Position numbers and translations under genes: made by a program. A stretch of DNA of 64,000 nucleotides from an uncultured Oleispira sp. (lineage in GTDB: Bacteria; Pseudomonadota; Gammaproteobacteria; Pseudomonadales; Oceanobacteraceae): assembly GCA_913061415.1 (NCBI GenBank), contig CAJXUD010000005.1, positions 124,001 through 188,000 on the forward strand. Reading direction: 5' to 3'. The notes under the pieces were generated by a model. That model saw nothing but the letters and a program-made list of their open reading frames with translations, made no database searches and was not told where the DNA came from. Below, piece by piece: positions 36,234 to 45,035 of this stretch; the first letter of the stretch is position 1; each line of letters opens with the position of its first letter.

Positions 36234-37334
36234 CTAATAACTTCGCTCAAGATCTTCTGCTTGTACGTTATACAGAGTGAGATTACCAACTTCGACAGAA
36301 TCTTCTGTATCAAAAAGATACAAACTTCGTTTTTTGCCTTTAGGCATTACAACCTTCACTCCATTAGTAAAGCCTTTATATATTGGAGCTCGATAAGTCA
36401 AGCTGGCATAGCAAGTGCCTAGCGTTCTGCCAGCCTGCTCAAAAGGTTCGCCTGGCGAATCAAAACTTGACCAGCCATAACCATCAAATTCATTACTTTT
36501 CCCTAAGACTATCCAGTATTTCTGATCATAGGTTAAGTAAGTCCCATGTATATTGGAGCCAAAGAAATCCTCCTGCTCTTTCAATAATTCACCACTCTTG
36601 AAATCGTAGGTATAACGTTTTTTATTAGGGCTCACGATTATTTTTTTACCGTTATCAATCAAGTGCCAAGGGCCCCAATTGTCATCACGAAAACGTGAAC
36701 GAATATACTCGCCTTTTCGGGTTTCAAGGTTGTAATGCATTAATCCTTCGGCATTAAATACGATGGACTTACTATCTGGCATCCACTGAAAGTCTGGTTC
36801 ATTCCCCCCCATTGGGGCCACTATCACTTCTTTGGTTTCTAAATCCAGAATGCGACGCTCAGAACAGCTAAAGCATGTTCTTACTGCAAAGGCTACGTAA
36901 CGATTATTCGGTGAGCGTACAATGGGGAAGCTAGAATCTAAAGTTCCTGCCGTTGGGGTATCGAGCAATTGATAAGAAGCCACTTGACGCAAATCTGAGC
37001 CATCTAAGCGCATACTCCATAAACTTTCACTTATACTATCATCACCTGGTTTGACCCAAGAAAACTGTAAGCGAGTCGTGCTTAGTATTCCTGGATCGTC
37101 CCACTGCTCTTCTTGAAACTCGTAATGCACCTTATAAACTTTTTTCTCACTGGTTTCTTTTACCAACTCAGCAGGGACAGGTTCTTTATTAATAGCAGCT
37201 TTTGGCTCAGTAGTTTTTAGGCCACTGTCGTTTAGCCCAGAGTCAGTACAGCCTGAAAGTGTATACAGCACTACTAATAACAAACATGTACCGATATGTG
37301 CAAGCCAGTTAGAATTCTTTGAATATTTGATCAT
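36234..37334 (-). CDS. Lipoprotein with a propeller-type repeat domain (VgrG module)
   Basis: I start at 37334 (366 residues): AAGGAT precedes this ATG, while the frame open to 37370 would overlap the upstream gene by 19 bases. A lipobox (YTLSGC) follows a hydrophobic segment; the next residue is Thr. The body has WD40-like/PD40 phrases (DDSISESLWSMRLDGSDLRQ, PNNRYVAFAVR, WMPDSKSIVFNAEG, GKKIIVSPNKKRY), suggesting a TolB-like beta-propeller. It could be a periplasmic immunity protein for the 1644-residue partner or an envelope component; neither is shown. It sits between the 410- and 1644-residue genes. Confidence 0.65.
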   Translation of the reverse strand: MIKYSKNSNWLAHIGTCLLLVVLYTLSGCTDSGLNDSGLKTTEPKAAINKEPVPAELVKETSEKKVYKVHYEFQEEQWDDPGILSTTRLQFSWVKPGDDSISESLWSMRLDGSDLRQVASYQLLDTPTAGTLDSSFPIVRSPNNRYVAFAVRTCFSCSERRILDLETKEVIVAPMGGNEPDFQWMPDSKSIVFNAEGLMHYNLETRKGEYIRSRFRDDNWGPWHLIDNGKKIIVSPNKKRYTYDFKSGELLKEQEDFFGSNIHGTYLTYDQKYWIVLGKSNEFDGYGWSSFDSPGEPFEQAGRTLGTCYASLTYRAPIYKGFTNGVKVVMPKGKKRSLYLFDTEDSVEVGNLTLYNVQAEDLERSY

Positions 37335-37351
37335 TTTATCCTTCATTATAT

Positions 37352-38584
37352 TTAAATCGCCGCTGCCCAATCATCTAACCAGCTGTCAAATTCATTCATG
37401 GCAATAGCATTATCATCATCTTCTAGTTCTTCGGCATCTGATGCTGCTGTTTGCAGATCATCGACAACTTTCTCTTTCTTTAAGTCTTCGGTTGTCTGGG
37501 CATTAAAGTGAACCACTGGCGATGATTGTTTATCCATCGCGACAGAGTACAGAGTGAACGTTCCTTTTTTAGGGATATCCTCAAACTGAAGCCTCACCCA
37601 ACCATCGCTCTTCAACTCTGTTTGCGATGATGACAAGCCCTTCGTCACCTCAATGCGCTGAACCCAATCGCTATCTTCATCTTGCAATACAAACATTTCA
37701 TGATGAGGGCCTGATAAATGAGCACCAAACTCCTGCTCAATCACCAACACATGATTCTCAGGAACCACATACTTAGCCACATGCACCATCACATTATCGG
37801 CACGAGTATAGCTATCAACTATTTTTAAAGGCGATATCGATTGTTCTCGAACCGACTTTTGTAGGTTCCTATTATCTTTAAGGTCTTGCTTTACCACTTT
37901 CATTCGTTCTGGAATGACAAACACTTCAAAGTGATCGCCCTGCTTTGCACGAAAGATTTGGCTATACACTTCTTGTTCGAGCTTTTTGTCTTCTTCAACA
38001 GGTAGTGTATTTTGTTTTTTATTAAAACCGACTAACGTGATTTTTTTATCATCTGGAATCGGTGTGTCGTTTTCACCCTCGACTTCAAGCGCAAACATGT
38101 GGCGCTCATTAAGCGAGATATAACTGACGGGGACTGAGTCTTGTATGATTTCTTCAGGAATTTTATAAACCGACATCGGTTTAATCGGCTCGATGTCTTT
38201 TAAAATAATGCGAAGTTTATTGCATAAAGGCGCTGGTACATATGCATGCACTTCCCAGCTGCCATTAACTCCCTGATAGCTATTACTACTTGCCTCAGAA
38301 GGGTTCCAATACACTAATGGTCGCGTAGGCTTGTCCATGTCGTGATGCACGTAGTAGCTGGCACCGTTGTCTAGGCTATTGAGCACCGCACGATTTAAAT
38401 CATTTACCGGTAAACGGGCACCCTCAAGCCAGCGCGGGAAGTTAGCAATTCTGCGATGGGGTGCCATACCGGGTGACGTGTAGGTTTTTACAGCACTTTC
38501 AACATCTGATCGGGCAAAGAAAGGATCTTCTAACCGATGAAGGTGTCGCCAAGTTAAATTTTTTGCGTGAATCAATTCAGCCAT
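37352..38584 (-). CDS. Unknown VgrG-module protein, 410 residues
   Basis: A cytoplasmic-type protein with no signal peptide. The N-terminus MAELIHAKNLTWRHLHRLED is basic, the middle has a WNPSEASSNSYQGVNGSWEV segment, and the C-terminus is a very acidic tail (SDAEELEDDDNAIAMNEFDS) ending in WLDDWAAAI. I see no PAAR, DUF4123, DUF1795 or DUF2169 signature, the usual T6SS adaptors. Its position directly after vgrG and before a very large protein would suit a loading adaptor or a cargo component (inference). Confidence 0.6.
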   Translation of the reverse strand: MAELIHAKNLTWRHLHRLEDPFFARSDVESAVKTYTSPGMAPHRRIANFPRWLEGARLPVNDLNRAVLNSLDNGASYYVHHDMDKPTRPLVYWNPSEASSNSYQGVNGSWEVHAYVPAPLCNKLRIILKDIEPIKPMSVYKIPEEIIQDSVPVSYISLNERHMFALEVEGENDTPIPDDKKITLVGFNKKQNTLPVEEDKKLEQEVYSQIFRAKQGDHFEVFVIPERMKVVKQDLKDNRNLQKSVREQSISPLKIVDSYTRADNVMVHVAKYVVPENHVLVIEQEFGAHLSGPHHEMFVLQDEDSDWVQRIEVTKGLSSSQTELKSDGWVRLQFEDIPKKGTFTLYSVAMDKQSSPVVHFNAQTTEDLKKEKVVDDLQTAASDAEELEDDDNAIAMNEFDSWLDDWAAAI

Positions 38585-38671
38585 AGTATTTTAACAACCA
38601 CTGCTCATTCCATGAGGGCAATATATTAGTATTCGAGTACGCTCTCTTCAAGCGCTACAGGTTCGGTTTTA

Positions 38672-38717
38672 GAAGCAATAGGCAATTTTTATATTATCTA
38701 ACATTAGCTATTGCTTC
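38672..38717 (-). repeat. Inverted repeat just after the vgrG stop
   Basis: GAAGCAATAG (38672-38681) and CTATTGCTTC (38708-38717) are perfect 10-base arms with a 26-base AT-rich spacer. It begins 11 bases beyond the vgrG stop. The minus-strand sequence after it is TAAAACC rather than a T-run, so it is a poor terminator and may limit readthrough or stabilise mRNA. Confidence 0.5.
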
Positions 38718-38728
38718 TTGTACTCGCG

Positions 38729-40795
38729 CTAGTTTTGTTGAACTTTACTGCCTTTAATAATCACATTACCTGAACCTTCTACGGTAATGTTTGCACCTTT
38801 AATTGAAATGTCGCCATTTTTACTTAAAGTAATTTGCGCAGAACCTGCTTTAAAGACAATCTCATCCCCTGCTTGCACGGTAATTGTTTTGCCTACATCT
38901 AAAGTTTCTGCAGTGCCTACAGAGGTTGTTCGATTAGCGCCAATATCACGTTGTTCATCAGCACCTACAGTCATGGTGTAATTCGCACCAATATTAGTGG
39001 TATCGTCAGTGACAACATCCGTTACGCGGTTATTCCCTACCGACAGTGTTTCGTCAGTCGCGATAGTGTGTGTGCGGTTGTTGTTAACAGTTAGGTTTTC
39101 GTCATTGCCTACGGTCTGTGAGCGATCGTTAACAACTTCGACTATTTCGTCATTACCTACTTTTTCAGTACGGTCGTGACCAATGGTAATGGTTTCATCA
39201 TTAATGACTTCGTCTGTGCGATCGTTACCAACAAAATGGCTTTCATCATTTTCGACACTGAGGTTCTGATCTTTTTCAGCGTGTATGGTGAGTGTTTCAG
39301 AACCTAAGGTATCGTCAAAACGCAATTCGTTGAATGTTTCAACCGAGCCACCTTTGGTGCTTCTGGTTTTGATACCGCTTTGATTTTGATTTTCAGGCAG
39401 TGCGTATGGAGGCATATTGTCGGCATTGTACACACGGCCAACAATCATGGGCTTATCAGGGTTGCCTTCAATAAAATCGACAATAACCTCTTGTCCCATG
39501 CGTGGGGTAAAGACAGAACCCCAGTTACCGCCAGCCCACAGCTGTGATACACGCACCCAGCACGAGCTGTTTTCGTTTCGTTCGCTATAACGATCCCAAT
39601 GGAAGTGTAATTTGACACGGCCATATTCATCGGTCCAAATTTCTTCACCTTCAGGGCCTACGACTATGGCAGTTTGGTGGCCAGCGATAGTGGGAGGCTG
39701 AGTATGCAGCGGTGGTCGAAATTGAACTTGACTAGGAATACACGAGAAACCAACTTCCATTTGTACATTTTGCTGGTCGCCACTTTCGTACGACCCTGTC
39801 GTAATGTAGTAATAAACTTTAGTTAATAAAAACTCACCGTTATTATCCTCCACAGGGTGCTTAGTAATATTAAACAAACCGCCTGCATGCAAATAAGGAC
39901 AATTACTCACACCTTGAAATGAGTGCGTTGCACTATGAAGCTGTTCCATTCTTAACTGTGCGTAACGCGTGCCATCATCTCGTAGGGTATAACCATTTTG
40001 GTAGTCATACACCTCCATATTGGCATGGTCATGATCCTGCGCAATCGATATACGGGTTTCTAAGCCCGCTCTGGGTTTTTCAAAGTCGAAAGCGTTTAAT
40101 GAATAGCTGCCAGAGCCTACCGATACACTATTACTCCACGATTCAATAAAATTTTCGTCACGAACAACCGAGCCTGGTGGATAAAAAGGTAGATCTTGAC
40201 AGCCCGCAATTATTTCATGAGCACTCGGCGAATCACTAAGCACCAAAATATGCTTATCTTCTAGCTGTTCGAAGTGGTAATAAATACCTTCTTGCTCCAA
40301 CAGTCGATTGACAAAGTTCATGTCCGATTCGCGATATTGCACGCAGTATTCTATCGGTTCATAGGTGTCACTTAGATTAAGTTTGTAATCAGAAAATCCA
40401 TTTTCTTCGAATATTTCAGTAAAAGTCTCAACCACACTTTGGTGCTGAAAAATCCGACAATCTTTTGTTTTATCTAAAAACCCAAGCCAAGGAGCTAATT
40501 CAATTTCATATTTTGCGAATTTTCCCTGCCAACCACGATGGCTAATTGCCATAACATGCCCATGGAAGTACTTAGGGCCGATTAAGCGATGCCCCTGCAC
40601 CTTTACAGAAATGGTTGTGCCCAGCAGAGACTTCAGGTCTAGCTCATTATTTTTACAAAGTGTGGTAAGTCGATGCTGAAAAAGAGCGTTTAATGACTCA
40701 TCACTATTAAACTCTAGCAATAACAAATCGTTATCGAAGCTACCAATAGAATTAGTCGCAATGATTTCTATCTCGCGATTGTCAAAAAAGCTCAT
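38729..40795 (-). CDS. vgrG: T6SS spike protein VgrG
   Basis: Forms the trimeric spike that carries effectors at the tip of the T6SS tube. I start at 40795 (688 residues; AAGGAA five bases upstream; sequence MSFFDNREIEI), not at 40873. The gp27-like part has VSRE-type segments such as YCVQYRESDMNFVNRLLEQEG and the C-terminal gp5 OB region GEEIWTDEYGRVKLHFHWDR and WVRVSQLWAGGNWG. Residues about 512-632 hold a run of repeats of the type VGNDRT and IGANRT, the usual triple-stranded beta-helix. It ends without an effector domain, so cargo must be separate. It is divergent from tssE and first of a five-gene minus-strand module. Confidence 0.95.
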   Translation of the reverse strand: MSFFDNREIEIIATNSIGSFDNDLLLLEFNSDESLNALFQHRLTTLCKNNELDLKSLLGTTISVKVQGHRLIGPKYFHGHVMAISHRGWQGKFAKYEIELAPWLGFLDKTKDCRIFQHQSVVETFTEIFEENGFSDYKLNLSDTYEPIEYCVQYRESDMNFVNRLLEQEGIYYHFEQLEDKHILVLSDSPSAHEIIAGCQDLPFYPPGSVVRDENFIESWSNSVSVGSGSYSLNAFDFEKPRAGLETRISIAQDHDHANMEVYDYQNGYTLRDDGTRYAQLRMEQLHSATHSFQGVSNCPYLHAGGLFNITKHPVEDNNGEFLLTKVYYYITTGSYESGDQQNVQMEVGFSCIPSQVQFRPPLHTQPPTIAGHQTAIVVGPEGEEIWTDEYGRVKLHFHWDRYSERNENSSCWVRVSQLWAGGNWGSVFTPRMGQEVIVDFIEGNPDKPMIVGRVYNADNMPPYALPENQNQSGIKTRSTKGGSVETFNELRFDDTLGSETLTIHAEKDQNLSVENDESHFVGNDRTDEVINDETITIGHDRTEKVGNDEIVEVVNDRSQTVGNDENLTVNNNRTHTIATDETLSVGNNRVTDVVTDDTTNIGANYTMTVGADEQRDIGANRTTSVGTAETLDVGKTITVQAGDEIVFKAGSAQITLSKNGDISIKGANITVEGSGNVIIKGSKVQQN

Positions 40796-40995
40796 TTGAA
40801 TTCCTTCCCTGGAAGATATGTATAATAAATATTTTTTACTTACTTCAATATTATTAATGATACTATATTTCAAATATTATTGAACGATCTTATTAGCTTA
40901 TAAATCATCTGTTTTTAAGATTATTTTATAAGCCTTTTGTATTAATTTTAAATATATAACTGGTACTTTTTAATGATTACCTTTAGGGAAAGATA

Positions 40996-41499
40996 GTGGC
41001 ATTAAACAGTAATACCCGCGAAAAACTTCAGCCGTCGCTACTAGATCGCTTGATCGATGATAATCCTGAACAACGTAATGAATCACGCGACAAGCGCATT
41101 ATGAATATCACTAAGCTGCGAGAGTGCGTTATTCGCGATATTAGCCATCTGCTCAATACTCACCACATGGAAGGGAATACCGAGCTTGACGATTTTTCTG
41201 AAGTACCGAGCTCTGTTGTTAACTATGGTATTTCTGGGCTAACGGGGTTTTCAATGCACAACATTGATATCCATCAAGCTGAGCGACAAATCCGACAGGC
41301 CATTCTTAACTTTGAACCACGCATTCTAAAAGATACGCTTAAAGTGAACATGACCCGTGATACTGAAAAATCGAGTAACCACGCAATAGTATTCAAAATT
41401 GAAGGTCAGATTTGGGCAATCCCAATCCCCCTTATGCTAATGCTTAAAACTGAGATTGATTTAGAAACAGGCAGCGTCAATGTTATTCAAACAAACTAA
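40996..41499 (+). CDS. tssE: T6SS baseplate protein TssE (gp25-like)
   Basis: Part of the T6SS baseplate wedge. The 167-residue protein has the gp25-like core: LRECVIRDISHLLNTH, SVVNYGISGLTGFS, RQIRQAILNFEPRILKD and a C-terminal strand pair. It is first in a three-gene plus-strand operon (tssE-tssF-tssG), with 20 bases to tssF. The vgrG start is 200 bases away on the other strand. The AT-rich gap between them (40796-40995) probably holds both promoters. Confidence 0.93.
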   Translation: MALNSNTREKLQPSLLDRLIDDNPEQRNESRDKRIMNITKLRECVIRDISHLLNTHHMEGNTELDDFSEVPSSVVNYGISGLTGFSMHNIDIHQAERQIRQAILNFEPRILKDTLKVNMTRDTEKSSNHAIVFKIEGQIWAIPIPLMLMLKTEIDLETGSVNVIQTN

Positions 41500-41519
41500 T
41501 TTGGCGGCGAGCTAATACC

Positions 41520-43397
41520 GTGAACGAAAATTTTCTTAAATATTACAACAAAGAACTTAGACACATTCGGGAAACCGCACAAGAGTTCAGCGTTCAGTAC
41601 CCTAAAATTGCAGGTCGACTGGGCTTAGAAACCCTTGAGGTTGCTGACCCTTATGTAGAAAGACTACTTGAAGGCTTTGCCTTTATGGCAGCTCGTGTTC
41701 AGCTCAAAATTGATGCGAAGCATCCAGAGCTTACGCAACAGCTGATGAACATCATCTATCCTCACTACCAAGCGCAAACGCCGTCTTGTGCCATTGTACA
41801 ATTTTCTCCGATCGTCGGTGAAGGATCACTGCTTTCTGGTTTTGATATTGATAAGCATACCCAAATGTGGAGTAGAATTGGTACCGACAAACAAGCAACG
41901 CCTTGCCAGTTCCGTACGACCCAACAAACGACGTTATGGCCCATTGAGCTTTCGGGTGTTAAGTATTTTTCTAGTAACTCTGCACTGTCTGCTGCAGGCT
42001 GGCACGGCCCCGAAAAATGTAAGGCGGGTATTCGTTTTCAGCTATCAACTCAGCCCGGTATAGATTTTTCACAACTGCCTATTGATGAGCTAACGCTGCA
42101 TATCGCTGGTGAAGATGATTTACCAATGAAGCTCTATGAGCAAATATTTGCCAATGGCTTGGGTTTTATCATTAAAGATAGAAGCAAACCCGAGCAGCCT
42201 GGTCAGTTTTTTAGTTCAGAACATATTCAGCAATCTGGATTTTCAGACGATGAGGCTTTATTGCCCTATCCTAATCGTTCTTTTCAGGGGTATCGTTTAT
42301 TACAAGAATATTTCACTTTTCCTAAGCGTTTTCTTTTCTTTAAGTTCACAGCCCTTCAAAAGTTTTTGAGTACTTTTTCTGGTAGCGATATAGAAATTAC
42401 TGTTTTGCTCGATAAGTCTCACTCAGAACTAACGACCCTGACAACACAAGATCAATTTAAGCTATTTTGCTCTCCTGCCATTAATCTATTCCCAAAGCAT
42501 AGCGAGCGCGTGCGTTTAGAGAAAGGCCAGTATCAATATCACATAAGCCCTGACCGCACCAGACCACTGGACTTTGAAATTTATCAGATTGAGGGGGTTC
42601 ATGGTTATAAAAGTGGCACTCAAACTACGCAAAGTTTCTTGCCCTTTTATGGTCACAAAGATCATAACCAAGATCATTTAGACTCTGGATTTTTTACTAC
42701 CATTAGAAAGCCGAGAAAATATTCTAGCCAGCAAAAACGCATAGGGGCACGATCAAACAGTTACTTAGGCAGCGAAATTCATTTATCGATTGTTGATAGC
42801 AATAATGCGCCCTACCAGTTTGATTTAAAGCAGCTAGGCGTTGATTTACTGTGTACCAATCGTGATTTACCGCTGCATATGCCCATTGGCCGAGGTCAAA
42901 CCGATTTTACGCTTGAGTCTGGCGCGCCTGTCGACAGCATTAAAGTCATTGCCGGGCCTTCAACGCCTGTACAAGCAAAGGCACCGTCTGAAATTAGCTG
43001 GCAATTTGTGAATCAGCTGTCTCTTAACTATCTATCATTGTGCGATAACGATGAGGGTGCCGATAAGATAAGACAGCTGCTTCGTTTATATTCCAACGCG
43101 CAAAATCCAAGTATTGAGAAACAAATTGAGGCGATTAAAAATATTCGCTCCAAACCTCTCAATCGGCAGCTTATGTTTTCCGATAAAGTCGCCTATTGCC
43201 GCGGCCTTGGGATTGAGTTAGAAGTGGATGAGAGTGGATTTGAAGGGCAAGGTATTTATTTATTGGGTGCTGTTTTAGAAAGTTTCTTTTCTAAATACGT
43301 GTCTATTAACAGTTTTACTCAATTAACACTTATTTCGCCTCAGCGTGGAAAGATTCATACCTGGCCACCTAAGATTGGAGGCCAGCCGATTTTATGA
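41520..43397 (+). CDS. tssF: T6SS baseplate protein TssF
   Basis: A 625-residue baseplate wedge component. The family start is NENFLKYYNKELRHIRETAQEF, followed by YPKIAGRLGLE and DPYVERLLEGFAFMAARVQLKID, which are conserved. The start is a GTG at 41520, 20 bases after the tssE stop. Its last codons overlap the tssG start by four bases (ATGA), a sign of translational coupling. TssF length is usually about 600. Confidence 0.95.
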   Translation: MNENFLKYYNKELRHIRETAQEFSVQYPKIAGRLGLETLEVADPYVERLLEGFAFMAARVQLKIDAKHPELTQQLMNIIYPHYQAQTPSCAIVQFSPIVGEGSLLSGFDIDKHTQMWSRIGTDKQATPCQFRTTQQTTLWPIELSGVKYFSSNSALSAAGWHGPEKCKAGIRFQLSTQPGIDFSQLPIDELTLHIAGEDDLPMKLYEQIFANGLGFIIKDRSKPEQPGQFFSSEHIQQSGFSDDEALLPYPNRSFQGYRLLQEYFTFPKRFLFFKFTALQKFLSTFSGSDIEITVLLDKSHSELTTLTTQDQFKLFCSPAINLFPKHSERVRLEKGQYQYHISPDRTRPLDFEIYQIEGVHGYKSGTQTTQSFLPFYGHKDHNQDHLDSGFFTTIRKPRKYSSQQKRIGARSNSYLGSEIHLSIVDSNNAPYQFDLKQLGVDLLCTNRDLPLHMPIGRGQTDFTLESGAPVDSIKVIAGPSTPVQAKAPSEISWQFVNQLSLNYLSLCDNDEGADKIRQLLRLYSNAQNPSIEKQIEAIKNIRSKPLNRQLMFSDKVAYCRGLGIELEVDESGFEGQGIYLLGAVLESFFSKYVSINSFTQLTLISPQRGKIHTWPPKIGGQPIL

Positions 43398-44440
43398 GTT
43401 TTTTTGATCAAATTACTAAAGACCCTACTGGCTTTAGCTTGTTTAATACATTGCGTTTTGTCGATGCAAAGTATTCTGATTCACCCAAGATAGGCAAAGC
43501 TGGGAAGACAAAAGAAGAGCATATTATATTACGCCAAAAGCCTTCAATGGCGTTTGCCCACACTCCCCTTAGTCATTTTATTCCAGCCAATACTGATCTT
43601 AAAAAAGATCAATTATTTAACTTATCTTTTGGTCTTTTTGGCCCAATGGGGGCTATGCCCTACCATTTAACAGAACATGCCTATAGCCGAGAGCATCAGT
43701 ATGGCGACCCTACATTCTCGCGATTTGCGGATGTTTTTCATCACCGCATGATCAGTTTGTTTTACCGTGCAGAAGCGAACATTCAGCCGTGCATAGAGAT
43801 GGATCGGCCAGACGATAATGATTTTGACTTATTTATTGGTGCCCTAGCAGGGCTATCGCAACTGGAAGATAATCATTGCAGTGCGCACACTAACGATCTT
43901 ACCAATGCAGGCACACAGCAATCTGCGCAGTCTATTTATAAAAATAAATGGGACCGCCTGTACCGCAGTGGACTTTTTTCATTAGCGACTCGCCCTGCTG
44001 ATGGCTTAAAAAGTTTAATTCTCGACTTTTTAGAGCTTCCTGTTGAAATAGAGCAACTGACCGGTGGCTGGCTACAGCTGTCTGAAGAAGATCAATTTAA
44101 CATTGGTATTTTTTCAAATAATAATCAGCTAGGTGTTAATACCAGTTTAGGTGAACGTGTCTTTGATGCGCAGCATAAATTCACCGTCAAAATTGGCCCA
44201 CTGGGCATTGATGAATTTTATCGCCTATTACCGAATACCGATCTATTTCAGCAATTACGTGAAATGATTCGCCTATACAGCAATGATGAATACGACTGGG
44301 ATATTGAGTTAGAGCTTAAATCGCACCACGTACCTCAATTTCAATTAGGTATGCAATCTCAACTTGGCTGGACCACTTGGGCTGGTTCTCCGACCCAAAT
44401 AGAAGACCAAAAGGTTCGACTAGAATCTAAAGGCTTTTAA
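43394..44440 (+). CDS. tssG: T6SS baseplate protein TssG
   Basis: A 348-residue baseplate component that pairs with TssF. Conserved segments include LFNTLRFVDAKYSDSPKIG, the FGLFGPMGAMPYHLTEHAY region and the FHHRMISLFYRAEANIQP stretch. It starts at the ATGA overlap with tssF and is closed by the terminator at 44444-44470, which also faces the convergent hcp. Confidence 0.95.
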   Translation: MSFFDQITKDPTGFSLFNTLRFVDAKYSDSPKIGKAGKTKEEHIILRQKPSMAFAHTPLSHFIPANTDLKKDQLFNLSFGLFGPMGAMPYHLTEHAYSREHQYGDPTFSRFADVFHHRMISLFYRAEANIQPCIEMDRPDDNDFDLFIGALAGLSQLEDNHCSAHTNDLTNAGTQQSAQSIYKNKWDRLYRSGLFSLATRPADGLKSLILDFLELPVEIEQLTGGWLQLSEEDQFNIGIFSNNNQLGVNTSLGERVFDAQHKFTVKIGPLGIDEFYRLLPNTDLFQQLREMIRLYSNDEYDWDIELELKSHHVPQFQLGMQSQLGWTTWAGSPTQIEDQKVRLESKGF

Positions 44441-44443
44441 ACG

Positions 44444-44470
44444 AAAAAACCCGCCATAGGCGGGTTTTCT
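44444..44470. terminator. Bidirectional terminator between tssG and hcp
   Basis: The stem AACCCGCC / GGCGGGTT around ATA has a run of A on the left and TTTTCTTTTA on the right. It lies four bases after the tssG stop and 28 bases before the hcp stop on the other strand, so it serves both convergent operons. Confidence 0.85.
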
Positions 44471-44497
44471 TTTACGCATTATCTATTTAATTAAAAA

Positions 44498-44971
44498 TTA
44501 AACAGCAATGTTTTTCTCGATGTTGAAACCAGTTTCAACAGCTGCTTCGCCACTACCGTCTTCTTTCTGTGGAGTGTACTCAACTTTGTATTCTGCAAAG
44601 TTTAAAGTAACAGTTTCAGATAGATCACCTGAACCACCAACAGTAACGTTAGATACGATTGCACGCTGCAAAGTAATTCTTAGGTATTCCAAAGCAGTTT
44701 TACCGGCTTTACGAACTGTAAGAATCACTTCTGGAATGTGTTCACCAGAAGCACAATGAGCCATCAAGGTTGCTGATGCACGATCAACATTTTTAACAAT
44801 TACCAAATCCTGCACGCTAACACGACCAGCACCACCGCCGCCGCCTACATGCATAGAACCGCTTTGGCTCATGCCCCAATCCCAGCTAAGAACATCGATT
44901 TCATCTGCATGAACGTTGTCCTTAGACTCACCTTTAATACTTCCTATTTTAATAAACATATCCGAGGCCAT
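44498..44971 (-). CDS. hcp: T6SS tube protein Hcp (TssD)
   Basis: The inner-tube protein, a 157-residue single-domain Hcp. The N-terminus MASDMFIKIGSIKGESKD and DEIDVLSWDWGMSQSGSMH are typical, with a Gly-rich loop (VGGGGGAGRVSVQD) and the C-terminal NFAEYKVEYTPQKEDG. The start at 44971 has a strong Shine-Dalgarno sequence (AAGGAG). It is last of the tssA-tssB-tssC-hcp block, with a 64-base gap to tssC. Confidence 0.96.
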   Translation of the reverse strand: MASDMFIKIGSIKGESKDNVHADEIDVLSWDWGMSQSGSMHVGGGGGAGRVSVQDLVIVKNVDRASATLMAHCASGEHIPEVILTVRKAGKTALEYLRITLQRAIVSNVTVGGSGDLSETVTLNFAEYKVEYTPQKEDGSGEAAVETGFNIEKNIAV

Positions 44972-45035
44972 GGTAAACTCCTTTTTTAAGGTTTAGAGAA
45001 GCTATATCAATTGGCGATGATATAGCAGTAAAGAA

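Noticed and set aside
37352-38584. PAAR or a known T6SS adaptor
   Set aside because: No PAAR repeats or recognised adaptor motif is visible in the 410-residue protein.
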